Notes: a model not told the origin generated them from the letters alone. A stretch of 5,635 bases of DNA from Pseudomonadota bacterium (GCA_025351555.1 JANXVS010000066.1:1-5635); one strand, 5' to 3'. Shown: positions 1-5,230, numbered from the stretch's first letter. A program made the numbers and translations.

Positions 1-866
1 ACCGTCGTGGCCGTGCCCAAGGTGGCCACGGCCTGGGTGATGCCGTGCTGGAACAGGGCGATAACATCCATGTAGCCTTCGACCACGATCAAGCGCGGAA
101 TCTTTGCGTGCGTCTGGCGCACTTGCCACAGCGCGAACAGCTGCTTGCCCTTCTTGAACAGCTCGGTTTCCGGAGAATTGAGATATTTGGGGCCGTCATC
201 GGTCTTGACGAGAACCCTCCCGCCGAAAGCAATGACGCGGCCTCGCCGATCCTGGATCGGAAACATCACCCGATCGCGGAAGCGGTCGTACTTGGTGCCG
301 CGTTCGCCGCTGGTCAGCATGCCGGATTTCTCCAGCAGCGCGAGGCGTTGTGGATTGGTGCCCAAAGTGGATTTCAGCGCATCCCAGGCATCCGGCGCGT
401 AGCCCAAGCCGAAGCGCGCGATGGTGTCGGCATGCAGTCCGCGCGAGTCGAAATAGGTGCGAGCGTTTTCATGCTTCTCGAGTTCGCGCTGGTAGAACTT
501 CGCTGCGGCATCGAGCACGGCATACAAATCCGTGGCGTCTTCCTGCGGCGCGCGCTTGGCGCCACCTTCATACGGTACCTTGAGACCCGCGCGCGAGGCC
601 AGTTCTTCGACCGCATCGACGAATTCCAGGCGGTCGTAGTCCATCAGGAACTTGATCGCGCTGCCGTGCGCACCGCAGCCGAAGCAGTGATAGAACTGCT
701 TGGCCGGACTGACCGTAAACGAAGGCGAACGCTCGTCATGGAACGGGCAACGCGCGCTCCAGTCACGGCCCGATTTTTTCAACGGCACGCGCTGCTCGAT
801 CACCTCGACGATGTCGATGCGCGCGAGCAGGTCATCGATGAATTGTTCGGGGATGCGGCCGGCCAT
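1..866 (-). CDS. dnaG: DNA primase DnaG, N-terminal part (3' end beyond the window)
   Basis: This gene encodes the replicative primase, which makes RNA primers for Okazaki fragments with the DnaB helicase. Reading the minus strand from 866 gives 288 codons before the window edge. The protein begins MAGRIPEQFIDDLLARIDIV, a typical DnaG start. The CHC2 zinc-binding domain uses C40, H43, C61 and C64 (CPFH and CFGC). The catalytic core follows, with RFRDRVMFPI near residues 195-204, YLNSPET near 228-234, and the TOPRIM acidic motif EGYMD at 263-267. The rest of TOPRIM and the DnaB-interacting C-terminus lie outside. An in-frame TAG two codons upstream fixes ATG 866 as the first possible start, yet no clear Shine-Dalgarno sequence precedes it. 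The upstream same-strand neighbour is an exported protein gene ending in a terminator, not rpsU or yqeY. Identification is by direct motif reading and is very secure. Confidence 0.97.
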   Translation of the reverse strand, partial: MAGRIPEQFIDDLLARIDIVEVIEQRVPLKKSGRDWSARCPFHDERSPSFTVSPAKQFYHCFGCGAHGSAIKFLMDYDRLEFVDAVEELASRAGLKVPYEGGAKRAPQEDATDLYAVLDAAAKFYQRELEKHENARTYFDSRGLHADTIARFGLGYAPDAWDALKSTLGTNPQRLALLEKSGMLTSGERGTKYDRFRDRVMFPIQDRRGRVIAFGGRVLVKTDDGPKYLNSPETELFKKGKQLFALWQVRQTHAKIPRLIVVEGYMDVIALFQHGITQAVATLGTATT

Positions 867-919
867 AGGCCGCTAAGGATGCCACAGCCGGCAGCAATGG
901 TGATGACTGTTGCTTGCTC

Positions 920-955
920 AATAAGAAGCCGCGGCACTCGTGAGAATGCCGCGGC
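920..955 (-). terminator. Intrinsic terminator for the exported-protein gene
   Basis: A perfect 9-bp GC-rich inverted repeat, GCCGCGGCA at 928-936 and TGCCGCGGC at 947-955, encloses a 10-nt loop. On the minus strand it is followed by TTCTTATT, a moderately U-rich tract. It lies 27 nt after the stop codon at 982-984 and 62 nt before the dnaG start, so it should separate the two transcription units. On the plus strand no T-run follows, so the minus orientation is preferred. The interrupted T-tract lowers confidence. Confidence 0.65.
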
Positions 956-981
956 CCAAATCTGCTAAGGACGGACGGCTT

Positions 982-1443
982 CTATTTCTTGTGCTGACTG
1001 ATGGTGAATTCGCCCACGGCGATACCCAGATCGATGCCCTCACCAGTGCCGGCCAGCGCCAGGGACACCGGACCCTTGGTCAGTACCTGCGCAGTTCCGG
1101 ATTTGACCACGCCCGCGTGCGCTTCGGCTTGTGCGTAGTCGCCCAACACGTCGGTAATATTATGCACGTCGGTGAATTTTCCGGTGCCGTTGTCGATCTT
1201 GGATTTGCCCACGGTGAGACCGACACCCTTTGCCCCGATCACCACCGGCATCGAGGTGCCATTGGCGCAGGTCACCGTGCCGCTACCTTCGGAATGCTTG
1301 AAGATCGCTGACCATCCGGTCAGATTGAAATGCAACTTGCAATCCAAATCTGCACCCTCGGCATAGGCCTTGGGTGTATGTACTGCCATAGCGGACAGCG
1401 CAACAGCTGCACTCAAGACACCTGCATAAATTCGCATTTTCAT
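982..1443 (-). CDS. Hypothetical exported (periplasmic) protein, 153 aa
   Basis: I do not recognise the family. The N-terminus is a clear Sec signal peptide: basic start MKMR, a hydrophobic stretch at about residues 5-21, and an AYA cleavage site giving a mature protein from about E29. The mature part is about 125 residues, rich in Gly, Thr and Val, with exactly two cysteines (C35 and C59) that could form a disulfide in the periplasm. Alternating hydrophobic segments near residues 64-80 and 110-148 look like beta strands, and there is no transmembrane helix after the signal. The start at 1443 is preceded by AGGAAA (1449-1454) five bases away; an alternative ATG two codons in (1437) is possible. 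The gene lies 30 nt downstream of the UPF0391 gene on the same strand, so co-transcription is likely, and a terminator follows. Coding status is well supported; function is unknown. Confidence 0.85.
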   Translation of the reverse strand: MKMRIYAGVLSAAVALSAMAVHTPKAYAEGADLDCKLHFNLTGWSAIFKHSEGSGTVTCANGTSMPVVIGAKGVGLTVGKSKIDNGTGKFTDVHNITDVLGDYAQAEAHAGVVKSGTAQVLTKGPVSLALAGTGEGIDLGIAVGEFTISQHKK

Positions 1444-1473
1444 CGTTGTTTCCTCGTGAGATGGGTTTTTATT

Positions 1474-1644
1474 TCAGAATGCGGATATGCCGAATATCAC
1501 GCCCAGAATTGCAAGCACTACAAGAATCAGGAATATCGTGAAAATAATTTTTGCAATTCCTGCGGAGGCACCGGCAATACCGGTGAATCCCAAAGCGCCT
1601 GCGATCAGCGCGATAACGGCAAAAATGAGTACGAGCTTCAACAT
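1474..1644 (-). CDS. UPF0391 (DUF1328, YtjA-type) small membrane protein
   Basis: This 56-residue, very hydrophobic inner-membrane protein matches the DUF1328/UPF0391 family (E. coli YtjA type), usually about 50-60 aa and of unknown function. It has two predicted transmembrane helices, residues 2-20 and 31-53, joined by a short Gly/Ala-rich turn ([14 protein letters not shown]). The family signature [13 protein letters not shown] followed by AGIAKIIF is clear. The frame is open further upstream to 1722, but the ATG at 1644 is chosen because it is preceded by a near-perfect Shine-Dalgarno sequence, AAAGGAGGT (1649-1657), and because the extra 26 residues would be atypical. The downstream exported-protein gene follows after 30 nt and is probably in the same operon. 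Members are often linked to envelope or stationary-phase stress, but nothing in this sequence shows that directly. Confidence 0.93.
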   Translation of the reverse strand: MLKLVLIFAVIALIAGALGFTGIAGASAGIAKIIFTIFLILVVLAILGVIFGISAF

Positions 1645-1775
1645 GGCGACCTCCTTTGGTCGTTTCGGCCCAAGCCCGAACTGTTCGGCCGGACTCTTGG
1701 CATACTTCAACACTTGTGCCAATCAGTTCAAACCGCGAAACGATTGATTTAGAAGTAAATTTTACCGATTACCCA

Positions 1776-1790
1776 ATTGCACTTTGCAAT
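1776..1790. promoter_or_regulatory. Candidate operator palindrome
   Basis: ATTGCA-CTT-TGCAAT is a perfect 6-bp inverted repeat with a 3-nt centre, placed in the divergent intergenic region about 130 bp from the UPF0391 start and 190 bp from the plus-strand gene. A second small palindrome, GTAAA-T-TTTAC, lies 10 bp to its left (1755-1765). The shape would suit a dimeric transcription factor, but I do not recognise the half-site, and it is too short to act as a terminator. Confidence 0.3.
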
Positions 1791-1943
1791 GCCATCCATC
1801 CCTTCGTGCCGTTTGCACGGTTGCGCACATCGGCTCGCTTTCATTGCGTTTGCATGCCCCGATGCTGAGGGCTCCGGGTCTTTGCTGCGCCCGTTGAAGC
1901 TCGCGCCAACTTGGGCTGGTTTCCTCTTGTCGCAGTCGCGGGC

Positions 1944-1975
1944 TACACTTTCGGTCAGGGCCATTTGCACCGGAG
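1944..1975 (+). promoter_or_regulatory. Putative -10 box and Shine-Dalgarno sequence of the CNB-rhodanese gene
   Basis: TACACT at 1944-1949 resembles a sigma-70 -10 element; the best -35 candidate, TTTCCT at 1920-1925 with an 18-nt spacer, is poor. GGAG at 1972-1975 lies six bases before the ATG at 1982 and is a good ribosome binding site. The start choice is therefore firmer than the promoter call. Confidence 0.4.
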
Positions 1976-1981
1976 TGCTTC

Positions 1982-3031
1982 ATGAGCGTTGATTCCAGCG
2001 ATCTTGCCAAGCTTTACCCGCTCGACAAGCTGCGCCCGGAAAACCTCGAGCAGCTTACGCGCGAGGCCACGACCGAGGATGTCGCCAAGGGGACGGTGCT
2101 ATTCAAGGCCGGTGATACCGATGAGAACACCCTGTTCCTGCTCAGCGGGCGTGTGCGCGGCGACTATCCCGATGGCAAGAAGAAGGAGATCGACGCCAGC
2201 ACTCTGCAAGGACGCTACGCGCTCGGTGATCTGCAACCGCGTCGCTTCACCGCCACCGTAGTTTCGTTCACCGCGACCCTGGTCAAGATCGATCGGCGCT
2301 ACATGGAGAAAATCCAGACTTGGGATCAACTCTCCAGCGCCGAGAATTTCCGTTATTACGATCCTTCGCCGGACGCCAACCGCTGGGTGTTTCGCTTGCT
2401 ACAGTCGCGCGCCCTGCACAAGCTGCCGACCGGGAACATCGAGCGCATGTTCCAGCGCTTCGAGGAGATTCAGGTCTCCAGCGGCGACGTGATCATCCGC
2501 GAAGGCGAGGTGGCCGATTACTACTACGCGATCAAGGACGGCGCCGCATCGGTGTCCAAGAGTCTGGAAACCGGCGACTCCATCGTCGCTTATCTGGTCC
2601 GTGGCGACACGTTCGGCGAGGACGCGCTGCTGGCCGGTACGGCGCGCAACGCGACAGTGACGATGATCAAGGACGGCAAGTTGATGCGCTTGGCGAAAAA
2701 GGCGTTCGACGAAGTACTCAAGCCACCGATCGTGGAATGGCTGACGCCGGGCATGGCCTCGATCATGGCGCGTCAGGGCGCCGTGGTTCTGGATGTTCGC
2801 ATGCCCGAAGAAAACGCGCAGCGCGCGATCAAGGACGCGCTCAACGTGCCGCTGTACATGCTGCGCGAGAGCGTTGCCGATTTCGACAAATCCAAAAGAT
2901 ATATCGTTTACTGCACTACCGGCGAGCGCAGCGCGGCCGCCGCATTCATCCTGAGCAAGCTGGGTTTCCAGGTCTTCGCCCTGCAGGGCGGTATTTCCGG
3001 GATGATTCGGCAGCTGGAAAAGCAGGCCTGA
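1982..3031 (+). CDS. Two cyclic-nucleotide-binding domains fused to a rhodanese domain, 349 aa
   Basis: This is a soluble cytoplasmic protein with no signal peptide or membrane segment. Residues about 8-115 form a first CRP-like (cNMP-binding) fold; its phosphate-binding region near 80-94 (ALGDLQPRRFTATV) lacks the usual FGE-ALL-R pattern, so it looks degenerate. Residues about 140-250 form a second cNMP domain with the canonical cassette FGEDALLAGTARNATV (211-226), keeping E213 and R222. Residues about 252-347 are a rhodanese domain with active-site loop CTTGER: C311 is the catalytic cysteine and R316 closes the loop. There is no helix-turn-helix after the sensor domains, so this is not a Crp-type DNA-binding regulator; ligand-controlled sulfur transfer or redox sensing is inferred. 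A good GGAG site precedes the start. It converges with rpiA, with an 11-bp gap and no clear terminator between. Domain calls are strong; ligand and substrate are unknown. Confidence 0.92.
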   Translation: MSVDSSDLAKLYPLDKLRPENLEQLTREATTEDVAKGTVLFKAGDTDENTLFLLSGRVRGDYPDGKKKEIDASTLQGRYALGDLQPRRFTATVVSFTATLVKIDRRYMEKIQTWDQLSSAENFRYYDPSPDANRWVFRLLQSRALHKLPTGNIERMFQRFEEIQVSSGDVIIREGEVADYYYAIKDGAASVSKSLETGDSIVAYLVRGDTFGEDALLAGTARNATVTMIKDGKLMRLAKKAFDEVLKPPIVEWLTPGMASIMARQGAVVLDVRMPEENAQRAIKDALNVPLYMLRESVADFDKSKRYIVYCTTGERSAAAAFILSKLGFQVFALQGGISGMIRQLEKQA

Positions 3032-3042
3032 TATAGGCGCGG

Positions 3043-3687
3043 CTAAGCCATCACGCTGTCGCCGATCAACACGATATCGGCCGGCCGTTGCGCGAACAGA
3101 CCGACGCAGACCACGCCGGTGATCTGGTTCAGATCCGTTTCCAACGCGACCGGATCGGAAATTTTCCAGTCGTGCACATCCAGGATGCAGTTGCCGTTGT
3201 CGGTGACGACAGTCTCGCGCCATAGCGGACGCCCGCCGCGTTTGACGATTTGCCGGGCCACATACTGACGTGCCATCGGGATCACTTCCACTGGCAGCGG
3301 AAATTTTCCGAGCACGTCTACGCGTTTGGACGAATCGATCATGCAGATGAAGGTCTTCGACGCGGCGGCGATGATCTTCTCGCGCGTCAACGCAGCACCG
3401 CCGCCCTTGATCAGGCAGCGGCGCGAATCGCATTCATCGGCGCCGTCCACGTACAGCGCCAGTTCGCCGACGCTGTTGAGATCGACCACCTGGATGCCGC
3501 GTTCCTTCAGCCGCGCCGAGCTTTGTTCCGAACTGGATACTACGGCCTGGATGCGCTGGCGGATTTCGCCGAGGGCGTCGATGAAATACGCCACCGTCGA
3601 GCCGGTGCCGACGCCGATGATGCTGCCAGCTTCGATATAGCCGATTGCGCGCTGCGCAGCGAGACGCTTCTCTTCGTCGCGGGTCAT
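3043..3687 (-). CDS. rpiA: Ribose-5-phosphate isomerase A
   Basis: RpiA interconverts ribose 5-phosphate and ribulose 5-phosphate in the non-oxidative pentose phosphate pathway in the cytoplasm. The 214-residue length fits the family (E. coli RpiA is 219). Phosphate-binding GVGTGSTV is at residues 25-32, the catalytic DGADE at 81-85, and [11 protein letters not shown] at 94-104. D81, D84, K94, E103 and K121 fall at the same numbers as the known active-site residues of the E. coli enzyme, as recalled. The start at 3687 has only a weak GGA/TGGA site about nine bases upstream. It lies 31 nt downstream of the EVE-domain gene on the same strand and is probably the last gene of that unit. A perfect DnaA-box consensus sits in the short gap upstream. 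It converges with the CNB-rhodanese gene. Identification is secure. Confidence 0.97.
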   Translation of the reverse strand: MTRDEEKRLAAQRAIGYIEAGSIIGVGTGSTVAYFIDALGEIRQRIQAVVSSSEQSSARLKERGIQVVDLNSVGELALYVDGADECDSRRCLIKGGGAALTREKIIAAASKTFICMIDSSKRVDVLGKFPLPVEVIPMARQYVARQIVKRGGRPLWRETVVTDNGNCILDVHDWKISDPVALETDLNQITGVVCVGLFAQRPADIVLIGDSVMA

Positions 3688-3693
3688 GTTGAT

Positions 3694-3702
3694 TTATCCA
3701 CA
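3694..3702. promoter_or_regulatory. DnaA-box consensus upstream of rpiA
   Basis: TTATCCACA on the plus strand (TGTGGATAA on the minus strand) exactly matches the strict 9-mer recognised by DnaA. It lies in the 31-nt gap between the EVE-domain and rpiA genes, 7 nt before the rpiA start codon. A single box is not an origin, and no cluster of boxes or AT-rich unwinding region is near. It may be a regulatory or titration site, or chance. It also overlaps the weak ribosome binding region of rpiA. Confidence 0.35.
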
Positions 3703-3718
3703 AATGTAAAATGTTGTT

Positions 3719-4171
3719 TCATTCGAGATCGAGAATGAAATCCCAGTGCGCTTTGGTCACCGGTTGCACGGACAGGCGGCTGCCGGGCCGTACCAGGACA
3801 AGCTCTCGCAATTCCGGTCGCGCTTTCAGCTGCGTCAACGTGATCGCGCGCTTGAGCTTGCGTTTGAACTTCACGTCGACCAGCATCCAGCGCGGCGCGG
3901 CGCGCGAACTGCCCGCATCGAAATAGTCGCTGCGCGGATCGAACTGGGTCGGATCGGGATACGCGGCACAAGCGACTTCGGCGATGCCGACGATGCCCGG
4001 CTCGGCGCAACTGGAATGGTAGAAAAACACGCCGTCGCCGGCACGCATGCCGTCGCGCATGTAGTTGCGCGCCTGATAGTTGCGCACGCCGCTCCACGGC
4101 TCGGATTTCTTGCGTTTGAGGTCGTCGATGGAAAAATCATCGGGCTCGGATTTCATTAGCCAGTAATTCAT
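3719..4171 (-). CDS. EVE domain-containing protein (PUA-like fold), 150 aa
   Basis: The whole protein is a single EVE domain, a PUA/YTH-related fold thought to bind modified bases in nucleic acids; the physiological role of stand-alone bacterial members is not settled. Signature segments are the start MNYWLMKSEPDDFS (1-14), WSGVRNYQARNYMR (26-39), GDGVFFYHS (45-53) and GIVGIAEV (59-66), ending with a conserved-looking tail VTKAHWDFIL. The length is typical. The ATG at 4171 is preceded by AGAGG (4179-4183) seven bases upstream. It lies 31 nt upstream of rpiA on the same strand, so co-transcription is likely. It is separated from fau by 165 nt containing one copy of the 62-bp repeat. Family assignment is secure and follows from the N-terminal motif; no gene symbol is standard. 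Confidence 0.95.
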   Translation of the reverse strand: MNYWLMKSEPDDFSIDDLKRKKSEPWSGVRNYQARNYMRDGMRAGDGVFFYHSSCAEPGIVGIAEVACAAYPDPTQFDPRSDYFDAGSSRAAPRWMLVDVKFKRKLKRAITLTQLKARPELRELVLVRPGSRLSVQPVTKAHWDFILDLE

Positions 4172-4336
4172 CTAGGAACCTCTGAGTAAGTGCCCGATCG
4201 TTCGGTCTTCGATCGCGGCGCCGCACATCCACAACCCCATCAAACCCTTGCTGCGCAAGAGTTTGATCGCCCCCTTAACTTTAGGGGGCTGAAAAAAGCC
4301 CGCTATTGTCAGACCTTCCCTAACGCGGTTACCTCA
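4172..4336. other. fau-EVE intergenic region with structured DNA
   Basis: This 165-bp gap holds repeat copy A (4228-4289). Next to it, GGGCT-GAAAAA-AGCCC (4286-4301) can form a small hairpin; read on the minus strand its loop gives a T-run, GGCTTTTTTC (4291-4300), which may take part in ending the fau transcript. On the other side CGATCG occurs twice, at 4195-4200 and 4210-4215, with a 9-bp spacer. A promoter for the EVE-rpiA pair could lie here, but I find no convincing -10/-35 pair. Confidence 0.5.
4228..4289 (+). repeat. 62-bp double-hairpin repeat, copy A
   Basis: This copy starts TCCACAACCCCATCAAA, contains a 17-nt middle and ends with a GC-rich palindrome. Hairpin 1 (4239-4267) has arms ATCAAAC/GTTTGAT continuing as CTTGC/GCAAG around a TGC loop, with one mismatch. 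Hairpin 2 (4269-4289) has 7-bp arms GCCCCCT/AGGGGGC with a TTAACTT loop. It matches copy B (4980-5041), in inverted orientation, at 51 of 62 positions with no gaps; 10 of the 11 differences lie in the middle segment. It lies 47 nt past the fau stop codon. I do not recognise a named repeat family. Confidence 0.85.
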
Positions 4337-4975
4337 TCAGGTGCGCGGTGCGCACTCAATCAGTTCACGATCGGTGGCGACGAAATCCAGCGCAACGTCC
4401 CACGGCTGCGGCGTGAGTTGCAGCAGTTCCTGGAAATGGTAGCCGATGCCGACCAGCAACGGTTGCGCCGGCCGGGGTTTTTCTTTGAGGAAGGCGAAGC
4501 TGCGGTCGTAATAGCCGGCGCCGGCGCCGAGGCGATTGCCGCAGTGATCAAAGCCGAGCAGGGGCACCAGCACCAGATCGATATCCTGCGCCGACACCAA
4601 CTCTGTGGGGTCGCTTTCCGGCTCGGGAATGCCGTAGCGGTTGGCGCGTACTGGCAGGCCCTGTTCCCATGGGGCGAAAGTCAGCGTGTTGCCGGCGGCG
4701 AGCACGGGCAGATAGTAACTCTGCGCGCGCGCGCGCAGGCGACCAAGCGCGATATTGAGCGGCAGCTCACCGCCCACGGCCCAATAACCAGCGACACGCG
4801 CATCGACCAGAAACTCCGGTAATTGTTCCAATGTGGAAACAAGCGCACTGGCCGCAGCGATGCGTTCGGTCGCGCCCAGTTGCGCACGCACAGTGCGCAG
4901 ATGCGCGCGCAACTGGGCGCGTGAATGCAGAGGATCAGTAGTCATCCCGAAAAGAATCGCAAAAAGGTGCCGCAT
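4337..4975 (-). CDS. fau: 5-formyltetrahydrofolate cyclo-ligase
   Basis: This enzyme (also called ygfA, or MTHFS) uses ATP to convert 5-formyltetrahydrofolate to 5,10-methenyltetrahydrofolate, returning stored folate to one-carbon metabolism in the cytoplasm. The key signature is NRLGAGAGYYDRSF at residues 147-160 of the long form; GYWAVGGELPL (63-73), YYLPVL (87-92) and PWDVAL (191-196) also fit the family. The start is uncertain. ATG 4975 (212 aa) has AAGGGGG five bases upstream, but it lies in the arm of repeat copy B and adds an atypical hydrophobic MRHLFAILFG. ATG 4945 (202 aa, MTTDPLHSRAQL) fits family N-termini better but has no Shine-Dalgarno sequence. The longer form is given because of its ribosome site. 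The position just downstream of 6S RNA is the conserved gammaproteobacterial arrangement, in which ssrS and fau are commonly co-transcribed. A 62-bp inverted repeat flanks each side. Confidence 0.95.
   Translation of the reverse strand: MRHLFAILFGMTTDPLHSRAQLRAHLRTVRAQLGATERIAAASALVSTLEQLPEFLVDARVAGYWAVGGELPLNIALGRLRARAQSYYLPVLAAGNTLTFAPWEQGLPVRANRYGIPEPESDPTELVSAQDIDLVLVPLLGFDHCGNRLGAGAGYYDRSFAFLKEKPRPAQPLLVGIGYHFQELLQLTPQPWDVALDFVATDRELIECAPRT
4871..4921. repeat. Perfect 15-bp inverted repeat inside fau
   Basis: CGCGCCCAGTTGCGC at 4871-4885 is the exact reverse complement of GCGCAACTGGGCGCG at 4907-4921, with a 21-nt spacer. It lies in the early coding part of fau and corresponds to two RAQL peptides (residues 19-22 and 30-33). 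It would form a very stable hairpin in the fau mRNA. A competing inner pairing, TGCGCAC (4881-4887) with GTGCGCA (4893-4899), is also possible. Confidence 0.7.
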
Positions 4976-4979
4976 AAAT

Positions 4980-5041
4980 GCCCCCTTAAGTTAAGGGGGC
5001 GATCAAATGGTCGCGTGGCGGGCATTTGATGGGGTTGTGGA
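4980..5041 (-). repeat. 62-bp double-hairpin repeat, copy B (inverted relative to copy A)
   Basis: Read on the minus strand this copy starts TCCACAACCCCATCAAA, like copy A. Hairpin 1 has arms ATCAAATG/CATTTGAT, then an inner CGC/GCG stem around a CAC loop. Hairpin 2 is a perfect 9-bp palindrome, CCCCCTTAA-C-TTAAGGGGG (4981-4999). The 17-nt middle shares only 7 bases with copy A but folds the same way. It begins where the predicted 6S RNA ends and stops 4 nt before the fau start at 4975, so its 3' arm supplies the apparent Shine-Dalgarno sequence. Confidence 0.85.
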
Positions 5042-5230
5042 GAGTTGCGCGCCGAGTAGAACCTCAAGGCGTCTGCTTCATCGACAAGATACCGCATGGA
5101 AATGGCGCCCTCCGCGATGCCGGTGCACACCGAACGACCTTGATCCCGAGGATCAGGTGGGAAAGCTCGCCGGTCGTTAGGCTGTCCGCTCGCGGCGGAC
5201 TTGCGCACAGACTTAAGGCACTGCAATCCC
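5041..5230 (-). ncRNA. ssrS: 6S RNA (SsrS), predicted
   Basis: 6S RNA binds the sigma-70 RNA polymerase holoenzyme as a promoter mimic in slow growth. The call rests on position and fold. The 255-nt gap between zapA and fau is the conserved gammaproteobacterial ssrS site, and a ~190-nt transcript here matches the usual ~180-190 nt. The ends pair: TTGC (5226-5223) with GCAA (5048-5045), CCTTAAG (5218-5212) with CTTGAGG (5068-5062, one G-U), or GTCTG (5212-5208) with CAGAC (5075-5071) as the helix continues. The apical part has AACGACC (5178-5172) with GGTCGTT (5139-5133) and TGATCC-TCG-GGATCA (5155-5141). GTCCGC/GCGGAC (5200-5184) forms a side hairpin facing a largely unpaired strand. I did not match primary sequence to a known 6S RNA, and the exact ends are estimates. 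Confidence 0.8.

Larger units (their letters stand above)
1645..1981. promoter_or_regulatory. Divergent intergenic promoter region
   Basis: This 337-bp stretch lies between the divergently transcribed UPF0391 gene and the cyclic-nucleotide/rhodanese gene, so it must hold both promoters. It contains two short palindromes, GTAAA-T-TTTAC at 1755-1765 and ATTGCA-CTT-TGCAAT at 1776-1790, in its most AT-rich part. For the plus-strand gene, TACACT at 1944-1949 is a plausible -10 box 32 nt before the start codon, without a convincing -35. No sigma-70 pair stands out for the minus-strand gene. Short open frames here have no recognisable protein character. Confidence 0.5.

Noticed and set aside
45..968. 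Long open frame on the plus strand (307 codons)
   Set aside because: It is antisense to dnaG, whose zinc-finger and TOPRIM motifs on the minus strand are unmistakable; the plus-strand translation has no recognisable domain.
1706..1722. Sigma-54-like promoter on the minus strand (TTGGCAC-N5-TTGAA) upstream of the UPF0391 gene
   Set aside because: The -24 half is good and the spacing right, but the near-invariant C of the -12 TTGC is an A, so I do not call it.
1645..1981. Short open frames (70-82 codons) on both strands in the divergent intergenic region
   Set aside because: No ribosome site of note, no domain, and unusual composition; the only strong translation signal is for the 56-aa UPF0391 start at 1644.
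3026..3042. Hairpin between the convergent CNB-rhodanese and rpiA genes
   Set aside because: Only a 4-bp stem (GCCT/AGGC) and no T-run on either strand; not supportable as a terminator.
2399..3433. Long minus-strand open frame overlapping the CNB-rhodanese gene and rpiA
   Set aside because: It is low-complexity and Arg/His-rich, out of frame with two clear genes, and typical of shadow frames in GC-rich DNA.
4190..4822. Plus-strand open frame of 210 codons covering repeat copy A and the fau antisense
   Set aside because: It runs antisense to fau. Its peptide PQPHQ...FDRPLN resembles one from the minus strand near 5000, but only because both read through the same repeat.
4228..5041. fau as cargo of a transposon with 62-bp terminal inverted repeats
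   Set aside because: There is no transposase, no target-site duplication at the outer edges, and fau is in its normal conserved position after ssrS; two independent copies of a small dispersed element fit better.
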